From Mariniblastus fucicola (GTDB lineage: Bacteria > Planctomycetota > Planctomycetia > Pirellulales > Pirellulaceae), in the NCBI RefSeq assembly GCF_008087665.1, contig NZ_CP042912.1:2790001-2854000 (forward strand): a DNA stretch of 64,000 nucleotides. Direction: 5' to 3'. Positions 8,162 through 17,348 of this stretch are shown piece by piece. The number at the start of each line of letters is the position of its first letter. The stretch's first letter is position 1. Under the pieces are notes generated by a model, which saw only the letters and a program-made list of their open reading frames with translations, was not told the DNA's origin and searched no databases. Position numbers and translations under genes: made by a program.

Positions 8162-9892
8162 TCACTGAGTCAATGGCCCGGTTTGGCTGTCGAGCGGAAG
8201 ACGGAAACAGGCTGCTTCTTTCTCCGATCGAACCAGCACGAGATCTTTGAACAGCGCGATCGTGTTCCAGCACGTTCCGTCAACGGTCTCGACCGAGCCC
8301 AACTCCTCGTAGGATTCCGGGGTCGCCGTAACCAGCGAGAGTTTTCCGGTTTCGGCATGGACGAGCAGTTTGTCGCCAACCAGTAGCAACTGCCCGGTTC
8401 CAAACCCGCGATGACGCCACTGCTTCTTTAATGTTTTCGCATCCGCACACTCCAGGAAACGATCTGATATCGCGTAAGCGTACCCGTCGTGAATGGCGGG
8501 ATTGGAGAACTTCGTTTTCAGCGCCCGAGGGTCACGGGCTTCCGGAATCGGAATCAACTTTCCGTCTTCGTTCTCAAGCGAAATCACTTGGGCACCCGTG
8601 GAGTACCCCTTGGAGATCATCACTGTGTTGTCGTCGATGACGGTGACCTGCGAACAGTTCGCAGCGCCGTTGCTTCCACCGGGCCAGGACCACGCCCATA
8701 GTTCTTTGCCGGTTTTCGGATCGTGTGAAACACAATGATCCTCCGCAATCAGCAAAATCTGCGACACGCCAGCAACGGTTGCCAGAATTGGAGAACCGTA
8801 CGCGATCGAACGGTCTCCACCTCGCCAGACTTCTTCGCCGGTCTCCCGATTGATCGCAATCAGCGTCGCCCCGGGAGCTTCAACTCGCAAGTCCGGTTCT
8901 TCCGCATTCGCATCAGGCTGCGCAATTCCGCCACCGGGAAGAATCAAGAGATCGTCGATGATCAGCGGCGATTGCGAACGGCCCCAAGTCAGCGTTGAGT
9001 TTTCCTGGGTGAATTCAAGGCCGCGGCTGTTCGAATTCGACACCTGTTCAATGCCCATCTTTTTGGGAACATCGAAGGACCAGATCAACGAGCCATCTTC
9101 TCCGTTGAGGCAATCGAGCACGCCCGTTCCGCTTACGGCGTAAACTTTCCCGTCATGAATCGTCGGTGTAGCTCGCGGACCGACGCGACCGAAGCTGGAA
9201 AAATCTTCGTGGCGACGCGTGACTGAATAGTTCCAAACCGTGTTGCCGGTTTCGACTTCGTAGCAGACGACGCATTCCTGGTCGTCACGTTGCTCTTGCG
9301 TAATCGCGTAACCGTTGACAACCGCGAATCCTGACCACGCGTCGCCAACCGGCTGTTTCCAGATCAGCTCAGGCGGCGATTCTTTCCAGGAGGCAAGTTT
9401 CACATTCCGTATCGTGCCATCGCGATCCGGGCCAAGGAACTGAGGAAAGTCATACTCGGTGGTTGTCGCCAGACGCGACGTTTTCGTTTCAGCGGGTTTG
9501 ATTGCGATCTCTTTTCCGTCGCTCCAAAACCGCGGCTCAAATCTTTCGAGGTTCGCGTTGCCACCGAAAACAGGTTGATACAGCACGAAGAAAACAACCG
9601 GTGCCAGAACAGCAAAAACAGCTAACAGGCTTTTCCAATTTAGACTTCGCGCACGGCGAATCAGGTACCACCAGCCGACGAGCGTCAGTGCGACCAACGG
9701 CAGAAGAAACATCGCCAGGTTCCTGACTCCAGGATCAAGATTCACGGCTTCGGCCAGCAAATCGTCGAAGAAGTTCAACGCGATCAACAATGCTCCGACT
9801 ACGAAGACGACTACCCACGGAAAGTAAGCCTTTGAAGTTTTCGTCGGAAGGATTGGAGGCTGGTCAGGATTGGAAGGTTCTTGGTCAGTCAT
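8162..9892 (-). CDS. Membrane-anchored PQQ-type beta-propeller protein
   Basis: The N-terminal third has three transmembrane helices (about residues 22-42, 56-78 and 84-106). It is followed by a large exported region with several PQQ/WD-like propeller blades: repeated patterns such as DGKVYAVSGTGVLDCLNGEDGSLIWSF, GATLIAINRETGEEVW and CVSHDPKTGKELWAW show the A.d..tG...W signature. The conserved block FPQFLGPDRDG starts the propeller, as in many planctomycete BamB/alcohol-dehydrogenase-like propellers. These usually act as scaffolds or binding modules; no catalytic residues are visible. I choose the start at 9892 (MTDQEPSN...) since the 24 residues upstream look non-coding. It diverges from the EEP hydrolase gene. 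Confidence 0.85.
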   Translation of the reverse strand: MTDQEPSNPDQPPILPTKTSKAYFPWVVVFVVGALLIALNFFDDLLAEAVNLDPGVRNLAMFLLPLVALTLVGWWYLIRRARSLNWKSLLAVFAVLAPVVFFVLYQPVFGGNANLERFEPRFWSDGKEIAIKPAETKTSRLATTTEYDFPQFLGPDRDGTIRNVKLASWKESPPELIWKQPVGDAWSGFAVVNGYAITQEQRDDQECVVCYEVETGNTVWNYSVTRRHEDFSSFGRVGPRATPTIHDGKVYAVSGTGVLDCLNGEDGSLIWSFDVPKKMGIEQVSNSNSRGLEFTQENSTLTWGRSQSPLIIDDLLILPGGGIAQPDANAEEPDLRVEAPGATLIAINRETGEEVWRGGDRSIAYGSPILATVAGVSQILLIAEDHCVSHDPKTGKELWAWSWPGGSNGAANCSQVTVIDDNTVMISKGYSTGAQVISLENEDGKLIPIPEARDPRALKTKFSNPAIHDGYAYAISDRFLECADAKTLKKQWRHRGFGTGQLLLVGDKLLVHAETGKLSLVTATPESYEELGSVETVDGTCWNTIALFKDLVLVRSEKEAACFRLPLDSQTGPLTQ

Positions 9893-10034
9893 CGCGCAAA
9901 CCGATGTGGACTTTTGGAAAAACTTCAGTTTAACCGTTTTGCAGCCAACGTGAACCGATGCCAACCGGCTCGGCTGAAGACGATCTTTATTGCGTCAATC
10001 GATCGCCTGCCGCGAAATCCCCAGGCAAAACGTT

Positions 10035-10040
10035 TATAAT
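10035..10040 (+). promoter_or_regulatory. Candidate -10 box (TATAAT)
   Basis: A perfect TATAAT lies 46 bases upstream of the ATG at 10086 in an AT-rich pocket. No good -35 box is seen at the usual spacing, so this is only a candidate sigma-70-type promoter for the EEP hydrolase gene. Confidence 0.35.
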
Positions 10041-10085
10041 TCTGACTATTGATTTCCCATTTCAATCATAAAGAGCGCCGATTCA

Positions 10086-11000
10086 ATGACTTCAATCGCT
10101 TCCTGCAAACAGGTACACGGGCGTGTCGTAATCTTGCTGGCCTTCGTGTTCTCATCCATCGTGCTTATTGGCACTGCCACGGCACAGGAACCGCTTCGCG
10201 TGTTGAGTTTCAACCTCAGATACGGGCTGGCCAACGACGGCGACAACAGCTGGGACAATCGCAAAGACCATGTCGTTACCACGATCGAAAACTATCAACC
10301 TGACGTTGTCGGCACGCAGGAAACTTTGGAGTTCCAGGCGGCGCACATCGGCGACAAACTGACGGAGTTCACTTACGCCGGACGCTCGCGGCAGAAGGAT
10401 GGAAAAGGCGAGCATTGCGGAATCTTTTTTCGCACTTCGCGATTCGACAAACTGATCGAAGGGCATTTTTGGTTGAGCGAAAACCCGGACCAACCAGGCT
10501 CCAAAAGCTGGGACTCGTCCCTGCCAAGAATGGCGACCTGGTTGAAGCTTTGGGATCGCACCAATCAGCATGCTTTCTATTTGATCAACACGCATTTTGA
10601 CCATCGCGGTGCGAATGCCCGAGCCGAAAGTGCGAAACTGATCCGCAGGTTCGTGGAGTCGCTGCCGAGCGGTTCGAACGTCATCATCACCGGAGACTTC
10701 AACGCCGGAGTCAATTCGGGTCCGTACACGGCACTGTTTGCCGAAGACGCCACCGCAAGCCCGGCGACACCTTCCCCGGTCGTTGACACATTCGCGGCGA
10801 TGAACCCGGATGCGAAAGACAACGTTGGGACATTCAACGCTTTCAAGGGCACTGACTCAGGGGCTCGCATCGACTGGATCGCAGCGTCGCGAAAGATCGA
10901 GATCCTTAACGCATCGATCGACCGAACTGCTTTCGACGGCAAGTTTCCTTCCGACCACTTCCCGGTCACTGCTGAACTTCGTTTGCCCAAGTTGGAGTAG
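10086..11000 (+). CDS. Secreted endonuclease/exonuclease/phosphatase (EEP) family hydrolase
   Basis: A signal peptide (about residues 14-33, ending TATAQ) is followed by the full EEP domain: VLSFNLRYG at the start, the metal-binding Glu in VGTQETLEFQ, NTHFDHRG, TGDFNAG, RIDWIAAS and the terminal SDHFPV with the catalytic His. All conserved metal and catalytic residues are present. Exported members of this type act on phosphodiesters, for example nucleic acids, inositol phosphates or sphingomyelin-like lipids; the substrate cannot be read from sequence. At 304 residues it is full length. REP-like repeats follow its stop codon. Confidence 0.88.
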   Translation: MTSIASCKQVHGRVVILLAFVFSSIVLIGTATAQEPLRVLSFNLRYGLANDGDNSWDNRKDHVVTTIENYQPDVVGTQETLEFQAAHIGDKLTEFTYAGRSRQKDGKGEHCGIFFRTSRFDKLIEGHFWLSENPDQPGSKSWDSSLPRMATWLKLWDRTNQHAFYLINTHFDHRGANARAESAKLIRRFVESLPSGSNVIITGDFNAGVNSGPYTALFAEDATASPATPSPVVDTFAAMNPDAKDNVGTFNAFKGTDSGARIDWIAASRKIEILNASIDRTAFDGKFPSDHFPVTAELRLPKLE

Positions 11001-11030
11001 CTTGATACTTCGTGCGAATCGACCCAAATA

Positions 11031-11054
11031 CAAGCCCGAAGCGCAAGCGAGTGA
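11031..11054. repeat. Half copy of the dispersed CAAGCCCGAAGCGC repeat
   Basis: This 24-base stretch matches 22 of 24 bases of the left arm of the palindrome at 15057-15127. Here only one arm is present. Confidence 0.7.
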
Positions 11055-11139
11055 TTCAACCCGCTTTCTTTACGCCACGTTTGGACCGAATGGAAACCCA
11101 ACATCCGTGCCAGCGACCAGAGGCAGCTACAAAGCACGT

Positions 11140-11201
11140 GTTCGTAGCGCTGGCTTTAGCCGGCAGACATGCAACTTCCGCCTCAAGGCGGCACTACGAA
11201 C
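11140..11201. repeat. REP-like composite palindrome
   Basis: Outer arms GTTCGTAG and CTACGAAC enclose two inner parts, GGCTTTAGCCGG and CCGCCTCAAGGCGG, so the element folds into a branched hairpin. It sits between the convergent EEP hydrolase and methyltransferase genes. Confidence 0.65.
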
Positions 11202-11242
11202 GGCGGTACTGCAAACTCACGGAATCAATTTTGGAACGGGAG

Positions 11243-11857
11243 CTAAACTTTCCGCAACAACCCCATCCCGTCTCGCCCGCGGAAAGTCAATAACAGCGAG
11301 TTCACTGCCGCGCCCGCTTCAAACACTGCCTCGAAAAAATGTTCTTCCCCCGGCCACGGAAACGCGAAGAACAAATCGAAGTCGTCCATCGCCAAACCGA
11401 TTTCTTCATAGACATCGTCCTCGTGAGTCTCCACGTGTTCGACTTCCGAACCGAGTTGCTCGATGTCCAACACACCGCGAGGCACGAAACTGCCACAATA
11501 AAACGCGGTCGGCAGATCCAGTTCGTCCGCAAGATCGCTGGCTTGATCGACCAGATAGGACTCGACTTCGATCCCGACGGACTCCAATCCGTGCAGCGAC
11601 GCCAACATCGCCGCCACGCCGAACCCACTACCCAGCTCGCAAAATCGCCGACCGGTCAGCAGATGATTCTGCTCAATCCACGTCAACGCCTGATCCAGCA
11701 AGTGAAAGTCACAGCGGACGAAGTTCTCCGTGACCGAATCGTTGTCCTGCATGAAGGCTTCGATGCGTTCGTGCCCCAAGGCGATTAGATTCGTCGCAGC
11801 ATCGTCATGTGCAAGCTGTTTGATGTCTTCGGGGATGTCGATCGACTGAAGTGTCAT
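11243..11857 (-). CDS. Class I SAM-dependent methyltransferase-like protein
   Basis: The protein has about 204 residues from the start I choose at 11857 (MTLQSIDIPED...). It holds a Rossmann SAM-binding motif CELGSGFGVAAMLAS followed by the acidic strand end VGIEVE, as in class I methyltransferases. Further on, DDFDLFFAFPWPGEEHFF fits the motif IV region with an FPWPGEE block. The substrate is unknown. An upstream in-frame ATG at 11896 exists, but its extra residues are not typical. It converges on the EEP gene across the REP-like repeats. Confidence 0.7.
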   Translation of the reverse strand: MTLQSIDIPEDIKQLAHDDAATNLIALGHERIEAFMQDNDSVTENFVRCDFHLLDQALTWIEQNHLLTGRRFCELGSGFGVAAMLASLHGLESVGIEVESYLVDQASDLADELDLPTAFYCGSFVPRGVLDIEQLGSEVEHVETHEDDVYEEIGLAMDDFDLFFAFPWPGEEHFFEAVFEAGAAVNSLLLTFRGRDGMGLLRKV

Positions 11858-11926
11858 AGTTAAAGTTCGATTCGCCCCAATTTTTCCAACGGCCAACGGC
11901 CCGGAAGCTGGCCTGAACGACGGTGT

Positions 11927-12163
11927 CTAAGTGCAGCGAATCCTTGCCTGATCATCGCTGAAGGAAAAAATCCTGTGTTCGTTTTTGGCCACAACCTGTT
12001 GGACTTGCTCCAGCGTGATCGATTTGCCGCTGGCGTTCGCTTTCTCGATCAGTTCAGCGACACTCGCCCATCTTTCGGCATCGAGTTTCAAACCGATCGA
12101 TTCGGGATGGTGTCGCAAGATGAAGCTCAGGTACTTGCTAATTTTCGTAAGGCGTCTGTTCAT
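11927..12163 (-). pseudogene. kptA: Truncated RNA 2'-phosphotransferase (KptA/Tpt1), N-terminal part only
   Basis: The 78 residues from MNRRLTKISKYLSFILRHHP to FSFSDDQARIRC match the N-terminal winged-helix lobe of KptA/Tpt1, which removes a splice-junction 2'-phosphate from RNA by ADP-ribosylation. Family members run to about 180 residues, continuing with an ANQGHS block and the NAD-binding ADP-ribosyltransferase lobe. Here the frame stops two codons after RIRC and no such sequence follows in the 70 bases before the methyltransferase gene. It is therefore probably a remnant, or a stand-alone RNA-binding lobe. The longer frame to 12271 adds non-homologous residues. Confidence 0.75.
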
Positions 12164-12287
12164 GCGGCACAGTCTAACCCAAACCAAAACTTTCGTCGTG
12201 ACCCCGCCGTGACGGAAGCCAGAGGGCTGATAAACTGGCCGATCGCGAAGCCAAACCGGCGAATCGACCACTCACTTAGAACTTGCC

Positions 12288-14441
12288 ATGAAACCAGAAA
12301 TCTCAAAACGAATTGCCGAACAGTTGGGCGTTCGCGTCGGCCAGGTCGAATCTACCATCCGCCTGCTCGAAGACGGCAACACGATTCCCTTCATCGCAAG
12401 GTACCGCAAAGAAGCCACCGGCACGCTCGACGAAATCCAGTTGCGAGCCATCGAAGACGCGGTCGATAAATACAACGCGTTGGCAGCACGAATGGCCGCA
12501 ATCCTGAAAAGCCTGAACGAACAGGGCGTGCTCACCGATGAGCTGAAGCAACAAGTCGAAACCTGTCAGGATTTGCGTTCACTCGAAGCAGTTTACTTAC
12601 CGTTTAAGCCACGTCGCCGCACCAAGGCAGCGATCGCTCGCGAGCAAGGTTTGCAACCGCTGGCCGATCTGATGCTGCTCCAGGAGCGGATTGGACAGCC
12701 GCGAACGGTTGTCTTGAAACGATACGTTGATTCAAAAAAGGAACTTCCGGACACCGACGCGGTTCTGAGTGGAGCACTTGATATCGTCGCCGAACAGTGG
12801 GCCGACGATGCCGAAACGCGGCAGTGGTTGTACGATCAGGCTTTCAAGTTCGGGAAGATCAGCTCAAAAGTCAAACGCGGAAAGAAGTCCGCGGAAGGTG
12901 CTGCCAAGTTTGAGCAATATTTCGATCGCCAGGAATCGCTGGCTCGAGTTCCCGGCCACAGAGTCCTCGCCATGTTGCGCGGGTCCGACGAAGGCATCCT
13001 CCGCGTTGGCATTGCGATCGATGATGAACGGGAAATTCGAACGCTGCAACGGCGTCTGGTCACCAACCGGCAGTTCGAGTTTTTTTCCGACCTGAACGAC
13101 TGTGCAACGGATTGTTACAAACGATTGCTGCTTCCCGCGACCGAGTCGACGATTTTGGGGCAGTTGAAAGAAACCGCTGGCGAGGAAGCCATTGCAGTGT
13201 TCGGCAAGAACCTGAACGACCTGTTGATGGCACCGCCGGCGGGCCCCAAAGTCACAATGGGAATTGATCCGGGCTTTCGCACGGGTTGCAAAGTCGCGGT
13301 CGTCGATGAAACGGGGCAGTTCCTGACCAACACGACGATCTATCCGACGGCTCCGAAAAATGACGTCGCGGGCGCCGAAGGAAAGCTGGTTGATCTGATC
13401 AAGAAACACAAGGTCGAATTGATCGCGATCGGAAACGGCACGGCGTCTCGCGAGACCGATGCTTTCGTGGGTGAAGTTCTGAAGAAACACAAATTCGGCG
13501 ACATCGCGAAGGTCATGGTCAGCGAATCGGGTGCGTCGATCTACTCAGCCAGTGACCTTGCCGTCAAAGAGTTCCCCGATCTCGACATCACCGTTCGCGG
13601 TGCGATCAGCATCGCGAGGCGACTGCAGGATCCGCTGGCAGAGCTGGTGAAATCGGATCCGAAATCGATCGGCGTTGGCCAGTACCAGCACGATGTGAAT
13701 CAAACGAAGTTACGAAAGTGCCTGGATCGCGTTGTCGAATCCTGCGTCAACAGCGTCGGAGTCGATCTGAACATGGCCAGCGCGGCGCTGCTTTCGCATG
13801 TCGCCGGGATCGGCCCCAAGTTGGCGGATAACATTGTCGAGCACCGAAATTCCAACGGACGGTTTGAAGATCGGAAACAGCTGCTGAAAGTTCCCAAGCT
13901 GGGCAAGAAAGCTTTCCTTCAGGCGGCTGGCTTTCTGCGAATCCGTGACGGCGAACAGCCGCTGGATAACTCGGCCGTGCACCCCGAAAGTTATCCGGTG
14001 GCGAAGCGGATGGCGAAAGCACTGAAGTCCGATTTGGCAAAGCTGGTCGGCAGTCCTACGCTTGTGCAAAAGTTGAAAGCTCCGGAATTCGTCAGCGATG
14101 AAGTTGGCCTTCCGACCGTCGAGGATATCATTTCGGAACTCGCCAAGCCCGGACGCGATCCTCGGAGCGCGTTCAAGTTCGTGAAGTTCAACGACGCCGT
14201 GAACGACATCAAGGACCTGAAACCCAATCAGATTCTGGAAGGAGTCATCACCAACGTGACTCATTTTGGAGCCTTTGTAGATCTTGGCGTTCATCAGGAT
14301 GGCCTGATTCACGTCTCTCAGTTGTCGAACGAGTTCGTATCCGACCCGAACGATGTGGTTTCCGTTGGCGACGTTGTGAAAGTTAAAGTTTTGGAAGTCG
14401 ATGTCGATCGCAAGCGAATTTCGGTGACTCGAAAGTTTTGA
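12288..14441 (+). CDS. tex: Tex family RNA-binding transcription accessory protein
   Basis: The 717-residue product has the full Tex layout: an N-terminal helical region (ESTIRLLEDGNTIPFIARYRKE), a YqgF/RNase H-like core (VTMGIDPGFRTGCKVAVVDETG, about residue 320 on), helix-hairpin-helix repeats (SHVAGIGPKLADNIVEHR) and a C-terminal S1 RNA-binding domain (EGVITNVTHFGAFVDLGVHQDGLIHVSQ). Tex-type proteins bind nucleic acid and affect transcription or translation fitness in many bacteria. The ATG follows the truncated kptA in divergent orientation. No oddities were noticed. Confidence 0.95.
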   Translation: MKPEISKRIAEQLGVRVGQVESTIRLLEDGNTIPFIARYRKEATGTLDEIQLRAIEDAVDKYNALAARMAAILKSLNEQGVLTDELKQQVETCQDLRSLEAVYLPFKPRRRTKAAIAREQGLQPLADLMLLQERIGQPRTVVLKRYVDSKKELPDTDAVLSGALDIVAEQWADDAETRQWLYDQAFKFGKISSKVKRGKKSAEGAAKFEQYFDRQESLARVPGHRVLAMLRGSDEGILRVGIAIDDEREIRTLQRRLVTNRQFEFFSDLNDCATDCYKRLLLPATESTILGQLKETAGEEAIAVFGKNLNDLLMAPPAGPKVTMGIDPGFRTGCKVAVVDETGQFLTNTTIYPTAPKNDVAGAEGKLVDLIKKHKVELIAIGNGTASRETDAFVGEVLKKHKFGDIAKVMVSESGASIYSASDLAVKEFPDLDITVRGAISIARRLQDPLAELVKSDPKSIGVGQYQHDVNQTKLRKCLDRVVESCVNSVGVDLNMASAALLSHVAGIGPKLADNIVEHRNSNGRFEDRKQLLKVPKLGKKAFLQAAGFLRIRDGEQPLDNSAVHPESYPVAKRMAKALKSDLAKLVGSPTLVQKLKAPEFVSDEVGLPTVEDIISELAKPGRDPRSAFKFVKFNDAVNDIKDLKPNQILEGVITNVTHFGAFVDLGVHQDGLIHVSQLSNEFVSDPNDVVSVGDVVKVKVLEVDVDRKRISVTRKF

Positions 14442-14652
14442 TCGGAAAAGGTGGCATAGGCTTCCAGCCTGTGAACTCATCGCTGACGCGGCGCAGCACT
14501 CCATGCCTCGCATTTTAACTTGTCCACGAATCGCTCGAATTCTCACGAATGACATCGAAGTCATTGCCCGCGAATGACGCGAATAAACGCAAATGGATCT
14601 TTGTGTGAGCTGTGGCGAAGCAACGCTGCAGTCGCCATTCGATCCCGCCCGT
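14442..14652. other. Intergenic gap with repeat-like sequence
   Basis: It contains the REP-like string GGCATAGGCTTCCAGCCTG at about 14454 and, at about 14520-14595, AT/GC-mixed repeats of the CACGAATCGC/CGCGAATGACGCGAAT kind that are common between planctomycete genes. No gene is seen. Confidence 0.45.
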
Positions 14653-14955
14653 TTACAAATGAACCGGAATGGACCGCACCTGTTCGCCAGGCTTTGGCTC
14701 CATCGGCGGATCGATCCAGTCGATCTCTTCCCCCGCAGCGTGGGCGCCGCGAACGATCTCTTTGAACTCACGGCAGACTCGCATCATGGCGTCGCGGGGC
14801 GAAGCAGCGCTTGCTTGAAGGCCGCCAAGGTTGGCGACACGAGCGATCGATTTCCCTGAATCGTCTTGTGAAAGGTAGATCAAACAGGCAAAGGTCGGCA
14901 CGCCTGGTGTCGGCTTGCCCAGCGACAATGAGTTGTCATCCTTGTTCGTTGACAT
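14653..14955 (-). CDS. Small conserved-type protein, possibly HicB-like
   Basis: The protein has 100 residues starting MSTNKDDN. The central part (FACLIYLSQDDSGKSIARVANLGGLQASAASPRDAMMRVCREFKEIV) has the beta-beta-beta-alpha pattern and G.QA.A.S...A..... signature of HicB-type partial RNase H folds, though no HicA partner lies beside it. The C-terminus is Pro-rich (IDPPMEPKPGE). I call it hypothetical with a weak HicB-like resemblance. The start at 14955 is chosen over an in-frame ATG at 14970. Confidence 0.6.
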   Translation of the reverse strand: MSTNKDDNSLSLGKPTPGVPTFACLIYLSQDDSGKSIARVANLGGLQASAASPRDAMMRVCREFKEIVRGAHAAGEEIDWIDPPMEPKPGEQVRSIPVHL

Positions 14956-15056
14956 GTCGGTTCGTTCCAAGGCTAAAGATGGTCAATTGTTGATCTGCGG
15001 CCCGCTTATTGTAGCGGATCCAATTGCGAACTCGTGCAACATCGCACTAATCCATG

Positions 15057-15127
15057 CAAGCCCGAAGCGCGAGCGAATGAGTGAGTGAGTTCACGTGCTG
15101 GACTCACTCGCTCGCGCTTCGGGCTTG
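15057..15127. repeat. 26-bp inverted repeat with 19-base loop (REP-like)
   Basis: Arms 15057-15082 and 15102-15127 pair with one mismatch; the arms start CAAGCCCGAAGCGCGAGCGA. It lies between two divergently transcribed genes, so it is not in terminator position. A half copy is at 11031-11054. Confidence 0.85.
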
Positions 15128-15211
15128 TATTTTCAGCGTCCTGTTCATCCAGATGATCCTGTCAGATAATCGAAGGGCACTACACCCGTCCAACATCCAG
15201 ATTTTCACTCG

Positions 15212-17059
15212 ATGCGTCCACTTCCGCCAGTCAAGAAAGACAACTCCTCCGCGCTGTCCCGATTCTTCGGCGTCTTTCGCTACAGCAAAGAAGCCATTCA
15301 CCTCGTTTGGACCACGGACAAACGACTGACGCTGCTGATTCTTGTCCTGACAATTTTCGCCGGCGTGATACCCGGAGCCATCGCTTACGTTGGCAAGCTG
15401 ATCGTTGACGCCGTCGTCCTGGCCGTTGAGACCGACTTGCCCGCCGATCGTTGGGCCGTGCTGCAATGGATTGGCCTGGAAGCCGTGATTGTGATCCTGA
15501 TGGCGGCGGCGCAACGCGGGCTGATGATCGCCAACTCGCTGCTGCGTGCTCTGCTTGGGCAACGCGTCAACATCATGATCCTGGAGAAAGCTCAAACGCT
15601 GGAGCTGTCTCATTTCGAAGACTCCGAGTTCTACGACAAGCTCACCCGAGCCCGTCGTGAGGCATCTTCTCGACCGCTCAGCCTCGTGACGAAGACCTTC
15701 GGGCTGGTGCAGAACAGTATCACGCTGGCAACGTATGGTTGGCTGCTGATTACGTTTTCCTGGGTGGCCGTCCTTGTCCTGATCATCGCGGCCTTGCCAG
15801 CGTTTTTCGTCGAGACTTATTTCTCCGGCCAGGCGTTTCGGCTGTTTCGTTGGCAAGTCCCCGAGACACGGAAACGGAACTATCTGGAGTGGTTGTTGGC
15901 CCGCGAAGACTACGTCAAGGAAGTCAAACTTTACGGTGCTGGCGATCTGTTCTTGCAACGCTATCGCGAGATCTTTGAGAACATCTATGCCGAGGACAGA
16001 GCCCTCACGCTGAAGCGCGGGATGTGGGGATTCCTGCTGGGCGTGCTTAGTTCGATCGCGTTCTATGGAGCCTACGCATGGATCGGTTGGCGGGCGGCGA
16101 TTGGCGCGATCACGTTGGGCAGCATGACGATGTACCTGTTGATCTTCAAACAGGGCCAATCGGCAATCGCGTCGATGTTGACGTCGATTGGCAAAATGTA
16201 TGAAGACAATCTGTATCTTTCCAACCTGTATGAGTTTTTGGAAGAGCCGATCGAGACTCAGGATGGCACCGCGACTTCGGGGCCGAAGCCTGGCGACGGA
16301 GTGCGTTTTGAAAACGTCTCCTTCCGGTACCCGGACTCGGGCAAGGCCAAGGGTACGTTGGCGCTCGATGGAATCAGCCTCCATCTTCAGCCCGGTCAGA
16401 AGCTGGCCCTGGTGGGAGAAAACGGATCCGGCAAGACGACTTTGATCAAGCTGCTGACGCGATTGTACGTACCGACTTCGGGTAGGATTTTGCTGGACGG
16501 ATTGGATTTGAACGAGTGGCAACTGGAAGCACTCCGCGATCGAATCGGCGTGATCTTTCAGGACTTCGTTCGCTATCAACTGAAAGTCGGCGAGAACATT
16601 GGCGTTGGCGACGTGGCAAATTTTGAGGCTCGTGACCAGCAGGTCGCCGCCGCGGAAAAGGGCATGGCCGATCCGTTTATCGACGAGATGGAGCTGGGCT
16701 ACGACACGCAGCTTGGCCGTTGGTTCAAGGACGGCCGCGAACTATCGGGCGGTCAGTGGCAGAAGATCGCTCTGTCACGAGCCTTCATGCGGAAGCAGGC
16801 CGACATTTTGGTTCTCGACGAACCGACATCCGCGATGGACGCCGAAGCCGAGGCCCGCATTTTCGATCACTTCCGCGAGGTGACTCAGAAGCAGATGGCG
16901 ATTTTGATTTCTCATCGTTTCAGCACCGTCCGCATGGCGGATCAGATCGTCGTGCTGGCCAAGGGCAGGATGATCGAAAGCGGCTCGCATGAGGAGTTGA
17001 TGCAGATGAATGGCCACTACGCTCATCTGTTTGAGATCCAGGCGAAAGGGTATCAGTAG
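15212..17059 (+). CDS. ABC transporter, fused permease and ATPase (exporter type)
   Basis: The 615-residue half-transporter has an N-terminal membrane domain with about five to six helices (first near residues 35-60) and a C-terminal nucleotide-binding domain. The latter shows Walker A GENGSGKTT, the Q-loop in IGVIFQDFVRYQ, the signature LSGGQWQK, Walker B ILVLDEPTSAMD and the H-loop ISHRFSTV. It should work as a homodimer or heterodimer exporting a lipid, peptide or drug-like substrate; the substrate is not evident and no partner gene is adjacent. Confidence 0.93.
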   Translation: MRPLPPVKKDNSSALSRFFGVFRYSKEAIHLVWTTDKRLTLLILVLTIFAGVIPGAIAYVGKLIVDAVVLAVETDLPADRWAVLQWIGLEAVIVILMAAAQRGLMIANSLLRALLGQRVNIMILEKAQTLELSHFEDSEFYDKLTRARREASSRPLSLVTKTFGLVQNSITLATYGWLLITFSWVAVLVLIIAALPAFFVETYFSGQAFRLFRWQVPETRKRNYLEWLLAREDYVKEVKLYGAGDLFLQRYREIFENIYAEDRALTLKRGMWGFLLGVLSSIAFYGAYAWIGWRAAIGAITLGSMTMYLLIFKQGQSAIASMLTSIGKMYEDNLYLSNLYEFLEEPIETQDGTATSGPKPGDGVRFENVSFRYPDSGKAKGTLALDGISLHLQPGQKLALVGENGSGKTTLIKLLTRLYVPTSGRILLDGLDLNEWQLEALRDRIGVIFQDFVRYQLKVGENIGVGDVANFEARDQQVAAAEKGMADPFIDEMELGYDTQLGRWFKDGRELSGGQWQKIALSRAFMRKQADILVLDEPTSAMDAEAEARIFDHFREVTQKQMAILISHRFSTVRMADQIVVLAKGRMIESGSHEELMQMNGHYAHLFEIQAKGYQ

Positions 17060-17132
17060 TTTGTAGTACCGCTCCAGTCGCTATCAGGCACGACGCATCC
17101 AACGCGTCTTCCGGATAGAGAGCGCCGCTATT

Positions 17133-17219
17133 AGGTACTGTTTGACATATTGATTTTCATGTCGTCAACGCGGCCAAACATGAGCGGCTTGCCGCTCATG
17201 TTTACCAAGCAGTGCCTAG
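17133..17219. repeat. Nested inverted repeat, possible MITE
   Basis: A perfect 13-bp stem with a two-base loop (17176-17203, AAACATGAGCGGC) sits inside imperfect outer arms TAGGTACTG (17133-17141) and CAGTGCCTA (17211-17219). The outer arms resemble terminal inverted repeats, so this could be a short non-autonomous element, next to transposase debris. Confidence 0.45.
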
Positions 17220-17348
17220 AGCGAATGGCACTTAAAGCTTGCAAGTTCCGTTGCATCGGTTAGTTATGTCATCTTGACGCACAGGGGCCTCACCTGCGAA
17301 TGAGAGGTTGGAATTTCGACGTTTCAATCCCTCGGGCAAGGAGGCCCC

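Noticed and set aside
13710-14771. Minus-strand frame of 353 codons opposite tex
   Set aside because: It covers the HhH and S1 domains of tex on the other strand and shows no family features.
17176-17203. Perfect hairpin as terminator of the ABC transporter gene
   Set aside because: No T-run follows the stem on either strand, and outer inverted arms fit a small repeat element better.
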